This document shows, piece by piece, positions 60,137-64,000 of a stretch of DNA of 64,000 nucleotides. The stretch lies in contig NC_071397.1 in assembly GCF_022682495.2 (NCBI RefSeq), positions 7,097,082-7,161,081 on the forward strand. Reading direction: 5' to 3'. The notes beneath the pieces are model-generated. The model was not told the DNA's origin. It saw nothing but the letters and a program-made list of their open reading frames with translations, and did no database searches. How positions within the stretch are numbered: the stretch's first letter is position 1; each line of letters opens with the position of its first letter. Position numbers and translations under genes: made by a program. Source of the stretch: Desmodus rotundus (taxonomy: Eukaryota > Chordata > Mammalia > Chiroptera > Phyllostomidae).

Positions 60137-60837
60137 GAAAAAGAAGATCAAAAATTGGAACAGTAAAAATGACAGCAAACTCACAGTTATTAATGGCCAC
60201 ACATAAAACAAAAATGAGAGCAAACTAGGCAAACAACTAGAACATGAGGGTTGTCATAAGGGAGTGGGAGGGGGAGGGGGGGAAAGGTACAGAGAATAAG
60301 TAGCATAGATGATAGGTGGAAAATAGACAGGGGGAGGGTAAAAATAGTGTAGGAAATGTAGAAGCCAAAGAACTTATAAGTATGACCTATGGACATGAAC
60401 TATAGGGGGGGAATGTGGGAGGGACGGGGGTGGGCAGGATGGAGTGGAGTGGGGGGGGAAATGGGACAACTGTAATAGCATAATCAATAAATATATTAAA
60501 AAGAAAAAAAAAAAAAAAGAAAAAGAAAAAGAACTACATCAAACAACCTAGAGGGAAAGGCAAGGAAGCAATTGGGGTTCCTTCAGCAGAACCCAGAAAT
60601 CGCCACGTAAGTATGAGCCGCAGATCAAATACGGATTTCGTGTGGGCTCAAACTTCTCCAAAATTCAAAAGTGAGGATTAGAGGCAATCACGTGATCTGA
60701 ACCTGGAGAACAGAGACCGAACGACACAGCCGTCATCGCACAATTCACGGCCTGGCTGCTGGCGGAGCGTCTGGTCTGCAGGCTCTGATGACGGGCCGGG
60801 GTGGCCGCTGGGCGCTCTGCTCCTGAACCACACAGGT

Positions 60838-61175
60838 CGGCACTGTCCAAAGGCAATGGAATGCGATCCAGGAATGTGAGTGTGTATGTTATTTAAATAA
60901 AACTTCCCAGTAGCCACATATTTTAAAAAGTAAAAAGAAACAGGCAAAATTAATTTTATCTTAACACAATATATTAAAAAGTTTTATCATTTTAATGTAG
61001 AATCAATATGAAAATTTTCTTGAGATATTTTGACATTCTTTCTTTTCATACTAAGCTTTCAAAAATCCTTGATATATTTTATACTTACAGAACATGTCAC
61101 TCCGGACTAGCTACATTGTGTTATGAAGAAGTGTTTAAGAGCTACATGTGGCTGGTGGTTGCTATACTGGACAGT
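60838..61175 (+). mobile_element. hAT-Charlie-type non-autonomous element
   Basis: The left end 'cactgtccaaaggcaatgga' and right end 'gctatactggacagt' are inverted repeats. The interior 'cccagtagccacatattttaaaaagtaaaaagaaacaggcaaaatt', 'gagatattttgacattcttt', 'acttacagaacatgtcact' and 'agctacatgtggctggtggttgctat' matches a common mammalian hAT MITE that I recall but do not name with certainty. Target octamers are not recognisable. Confidence 0.8.
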
Positions 61176-61334
61176 TATAGAGTGTTCATATGTGCATTGA
61201 GGTCTCTACATTATTTATGTTATAAGGAAGGCTCACCCATACAGGATACAGACTGTGCCTTAAGTTCTTATCTTTGCTAAAACTTAGTCATGCATTGAAC
61301 TTTCTGTAAGTGCTGAACTGTAGTGGGCCAATTA

Positions 61335-61629
61335 GGAAAAGAATAACACTGATGTATAAGTGGAACCTAATCAACAAAACAAGCAAGCAAGCAAAATACA
61401 ACCAGAGACACTGAAATAAAGAACAAACTGACAGTAGCCAGAGAGGAGGAGGGAGAAGCATAATAGGGGAAAACAGGGGAAGGGCCATCAAGGAACATGT
61501 ATAAAGGACACATGGACAAAGCCAAAAGGGGGGTAGGTTCGAGGATGGGAGGCAGGGATGGGTGGGGCAGGGAGATATTGGGGGGTGACAAATGGAGACA
61601 ACTGTACTTAAACAACAATTAAAAAAAAA
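61335..61629 (+). mobile_element. Young-family L1 3' end, 5'-truncated
   Basis: 'gtataagtggaacctaatcaacaaaac', 'agagacactgaaataaagaacaaactgacagtagccagag', a G-rich 3' UTR (61441-61590) and the end 'acaactgtacttaaacaacaatt' plus 9 A. It matches the tail at 49770-50012. It lies about 230 bases downstream (in + coordinates) of the end of the KIF6 exon at 61857, that is, in intron 2. Confidence 0.85.
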
Positions 61630-61856
61630 GAAAGGCTGGGATCTTGGGGTATCATAGCAGATGTACCCTCTCAGCAACTTTGGGCACGGCCGTGAAAAGA
61701 CAACTCGAATTCTCCATCTACCAGATGAGATGGAGAGCTGCACTCCATTCCTCCCAAGAAATGGTGCTACGTACTTGTACTTCACACTACATATGGATGC
61801 AGTATGAGTTAGTTCAATAGTAAAATAGAAATAAAGCAGGAGGAAGATAAACTTAC

Positions 61857-61966
61857 TTAAATTTGTAGCTTTCTCGCTTATTATTCACAAACCCATCTGC
61901 CAAATCACGAGGTAAGATAATTTCCAAGCTTGGTGCTAGTTTTTCACTTTCATCTATGGAATAAAT
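61857..61966 (-). CDS. KIF6: KIF6 coding exon 2 (N-terminal kinesin motor domain)
   Basis: This 110-bp exon reads, on the minus strand, IYSIDESEKLAPSLEII followed by LPRDLADGFVNNKRESYKF, which I recognise as the N-terminal motor segment of KIF6 (roughly residues 23-59 of the human protein). KIF6 is a kinesin-9 family, microtubule-dependent motor linked to cilia and ependymal function. The acceptor on the minus strand is 'catatttgcag', with a pyrimidine-rich tract and a TACTCAC branch-like site just upstream. The donor is a strong 'gtaagt' (61851-61856 on +). The exon opens on a codon boundary and ends with two bases (AA) of a split codon, matching the phase of the downstream exon at 55076-55150. 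No stop or frameshift is present. The two other frames do not give kinesin-like peptides. Confidence 0.93.
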
Positions 61967-62267
61967 CTGCAAATATGAAAACAACAAGTGAGTATAAAAT
62001 GGTAAATTTCTGGCTTGAAGTATGACCATGTTACTGTGATGTGCATTGAAATTTTATAAAAAATTAAACTTTCAAGATAAAAAGTCAAAACATAGTATAA
62101 TTTGGGCAGTTTTCGTCTTTGAACTGTGGGCAGCCCCAAACATGGAACTGAAGAAGAGGCAAAACCTGAATGAAAGCTCTGTCTGTCACACAGGGGCAGA
62201 CACAGGCCCTCCACCTTGTTTTATCCGCCTGGCACCTGGTTTCTACCTGGTGGCAGTGCCGAGCTCT

Positions 62268-62382
62268 CGCTTAACGGTTAAGGAGTAGCTACATTTATAC
62301 AGCCCCAAAGTTACATTCGGCCCTTTGAAGGCAACAGCAAGGCTGACGTGGCCCCTGGGTGAAAATGAGTCTGACACCCCTG
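62268..62382 (+). mobile_element. Half copy of the fold-back hAT MITE
   Basis: From the central 'acggttaaggag' through 'acattcggccctttgaaggcaac', 'aggctgacgtggcccc' to the terminus 'ctgacacccctg', it matches the right arm of the element at 51563-51752. The left arm is missing, replaced by unrelated sequence. Confidence 0.88.
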
Positions 62383-62934
62383 CTCCATCAGATCCTCTTC
62401 GGACATTTAATATTCAGTTTGAACACTTGAGTATCTCTGTTGTTGAGAAACTAATAACCCTGAACGTGATATATTTTCTAAATATTGCTTTGGAATTGTG
62501 TTCCAGAAATTAACATTTTACCATAAGCACCAAGCATTTCTGAGCATTCACAAAATACCAGACAAGAAGATAAAAGGACTACATCTGAGACTTCTGAGGG
62601 AGCTCAAGAGAATGCTCTAAGTCAAATTATGTTCAGAGAAGCCCAGGTTTTCATGAGACATAGTCAGGCAGTTGACAAAAGATACGTGGTTTCAAAAGAC
62701 ACATCTATTTCACATCTTTGTTGTCATTTTCAAGGCTCTACTCCCAGCGCCAGTAATCAGCAAATGACCTGGGGAAAAATCACTTAACCTCTCTAGGCTG
62801 ATGTGAAAATGAAGGGTCTTAACCAACTCCCTTATGACCGCAATATTCTCTGCCTGTCTTCTCGGTTTTGTGCTCCTTGATTGATTGGCCAGAAAAATCA
62901 AGAGTCGAGCCTCTGAAGAGGTCAGGTGGAATAA

Positions 62935-63135
62935 AGAAAAGCATACGATTTTGAGTCCAAAGATCTGGGTCCAATGCTGATCCCCATTTACCAGATGTGT
63001 GACCAGCCACCGCACTCAGAATCTCAGTTCCTTATACATAAAGTGAGGAAACCAGAATTGCCTCCCTTACAAGAATGCTGCGGGGGTCAAATGATGTCAT
63101 GGAAATGGAAGCATTTTGTAATGCACCATAAAAAA
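62935..63135 (+). repeat. MIR SINE, sense
   Basis: 'gatctgggtccaatgctgatccccatttaccagatgtgtgaccagcc', 'tcagttccttatacataaagtgagg', 'gaatgctgcgggggtcaaatgatgtcatggaaa' follows MIR. Confidence 0.75.
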
Positions 63136-63251
63136 TGTTAGTCATTAGATCTGGAGGTTTTTAAGAAAGACTTCTTGTCTTTCACCAGGAAATAAAATTC
63201 TTTCTAACAGGCAATACTTCCTGTTTAAGACCCATTAGATGTTTCATTGGC

Positions 63252-63273
63252 GGGGGGGGGGGGGGGGGGGGGG
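63252..63273 (+). repeat. G22 homopolymer
   Basis: Twenty-two consecutive G in intron 1. It can form G-quadruplexes and is prone to slippage and sequencing error, so the length is uncertain. Confidence 0.9.
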
Positions 63274-63809
63274 AGAAAGTCATATTCTTAAACAAGTAAT
63301 AGCTTACCTAAGTCTCCAGGAAATCTGAATAATTTTCCTAAGTAGACTTGTATTGAACACTCTCATTTAAAATGTAAAGAATCTGTGTGAAATAAAATTA
63401 TTTGTAGAAAGTAATGGCATCAGGTCCAAGGCTTTCTAGCTAGGTTTTCTCAAGAGATGTTAAAAAAATTATATCCTGTAGGGCACTGCATTCAAAAACA
63501 AAGGGTTAATGCCCAGACAGGTCAGTAAAAGGGGTGTATTAGACATGAAATATACAGGAGGGTGGCCACACGGTGAGAACAACAACAGCAATAAAAGCCT
63601 GTAGCACTCAGAGCTCAGAAGACAAAGAGGATTATCTACTAGAGTGAAATAGCCGCACCCACCACTGTCATTACGCCATTCTTTGAGGCATTAGGAAAAG
63701 CCCCTTATAACCAGAAAACTTGTTTAGTCAAATAGATAGGCTTTGTAACCTTAGTCACAAAAGTATTTGAAATAAGAGTAGTTTTTTTAAGAATAGAAGA
63801 CATTTTCAA

Positions 63810-64000
63810 GGGAGTTCCTGCCAAGATGGAGGTGTAGGTAGAAACCCTTCGCTTCCACGCACAACCAAAAGGAGGATAACGACCAATCAAAAATCAATAA
63901 ACAACCAAAAGCTCCAGATAATCAAACTGCGGCAGACCCCACAGGCCGACTCAGAAAAACCGTGGAGAGGCGGCTGAGGGGCGAGGGAACTCAGTGGGCT
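63810..64000 (+). mobile_element. 5' end of an L1/HAL1 element, running off the window
   Basis: 'ctgccaagatggaggtgtaggtagaaaccc' shares its first about 20 informative bases with the 5' end of the HAL1 at 58674 (AAGATGGCGGCGTAGGTAGA) and includes the YY1-type core CAAGATGG. The remainder diverges from that copy, so it may be a different L1 or HAL1 subfamily. The rest of the element lies beyond base 64000. Confidence 0.75.

Larger units (their letters stand above)
58674..60528 (+). mobile_element. Full-length HAL1 (half-L1) retrotransposon with target-site duplication
   Basis: The element is 1855 bp, flanked by a perfect 14-bp target duplication AAGAACTACATCAA (58660-58673 and 60529-60542). 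Its order is: a CpG-rich 5' UTR (58674-59437) opening with a YY1-type site, a single ORF1 (59438-60136), and a 3' UTR with G-rich tracts (60247-60290 and 60404-60462), the end 'actgtaatagcataatc', AATAAA (60486-60491) and an impure A tail. ORF2 is absent, so mobility depends on L1 machinery in trans. Perfect duplications and a long A tail point to a young insertion. It lies in KIF6 intron 2, antisense to the gene. Confidence 0.92.
1..64000 (-). other. KIF6: KIF6 gene, partial span (introns 1-3 region)
   Basis: The whole window is inferred to lie inside the kinesin gene KIF6, transcribed on the minus strand. Only two coding exons are visible (61857-61966 and 55076-55150), in the expected order and with matching splice phases. 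The first coding exon, with the start codon and N-terminal strand, was not seen up to base 64000. No P-loop exon (GQTGSGKT-type coding) was found on the minus strand below 55076. The layout is therefore part of intron 1 (61967-64000), intron 2 (55151-61856, about 6.7 kb) and part of intron 3 (1-55075, at least 55 kb). Large introns fit this gene, which is known to be several hundred kb in mammals. Exon numbers assume the ATG exon is number 1. Confidence 0.8.

Noticed and set aside
61967..64000. KIF6 first coding exon
   Set aside because: No minus-strand coding for the expected N-terminus was seen; it should lie beyond the window.

Overview
This is nuclear DNA from a placental mammal, most likely a bat. 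The evidence is several tRNA-derived SINEs of the chiropteran VES type (heads like 'gccctggccgg', a 'ggtcagggcacatgcctagg' linker, a TCTC-rich tail and an A-rich end), together with old mammalian L2, MIR, MER5A-type hAT and ancient L1 remnants and young half-L1 (HAL1) copies. No bacterial, organellar or plasmid features are present.

The window lies inside one gene on the minus strand. Two coding exons are recognisable from spliced translation: 61857-61966 and 55076-55150. Both have correct acceptor and donor dinucleotides and compatible phase, and together they encode the N-terminal part of the kinesin-9 family motor KIF6 (after the first coding exon and before the P-loop). The first coding exon should lie beyond base 64000. 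The P-loop exon was not found, so it should lie before base 1. The window therefore holds part of intron 1, all of intron 2 (about 6.7 kb) and at least 55 kb of intron 3. No other host coding exon could be supported.

The rest is intronic sequence dominated by layered transposable elements. Region by region: 1-3.6 kb, antisense L1; 5.6 kb, SINE; 9.1-9.8 kb, 5'-truncated HAL1; 11.2-12.7 kb, antisense L1 with a mariner MITE inserted; 13-13.8 kb, L2; 17.2 kb, SINE-head/L1-tail chimera; 22.7-25 kb, sense L1 with two SINEs inserted; 27.9-30.3 kb, long antisense L2 with a hAT MITE; 34-35 kb, hAT, L2 and mariner pieces; 36-37 kb, SINE, CpG cluster and possible LTR; 39.3-40.5 kb, L2 split by a second HAL1; 40.5-41.5 kb, decayed hAT transposase; 41.5-41.9 kb, CpG-island-like block; 43.7-45.7 kb, MIR, MER5A and L2; 47.8-50 kb, two L1 pieces in opposite orientation; 51.6 kb, near-perfect fold-back hAT MITE; 52-53.6 kb, L1/HAL1 and L2; 57-57.9 kb, L2; 58.7-60.5 kb, a complete HAL1 with target-site duplication and an open ORF1; 60.8-62.4 kb, hAT, L1 and fold-back MITE fragments; 63.8 kb to the end, the 5' end of another L1/HAL1.

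I found no clear new molecular system. The most interesting items are the full-length HAL1 with an in-frame 141-bp ORF1 deletion, the fold-back hAT MITE with its perfect 8-bp target duplication, the ZMYM1-like hAT transposase fossil next to a CpG island, and the two KIF6 exons. Repeat family names come from memory of consensus sequences. Edges without a target-site duplication are approximate.
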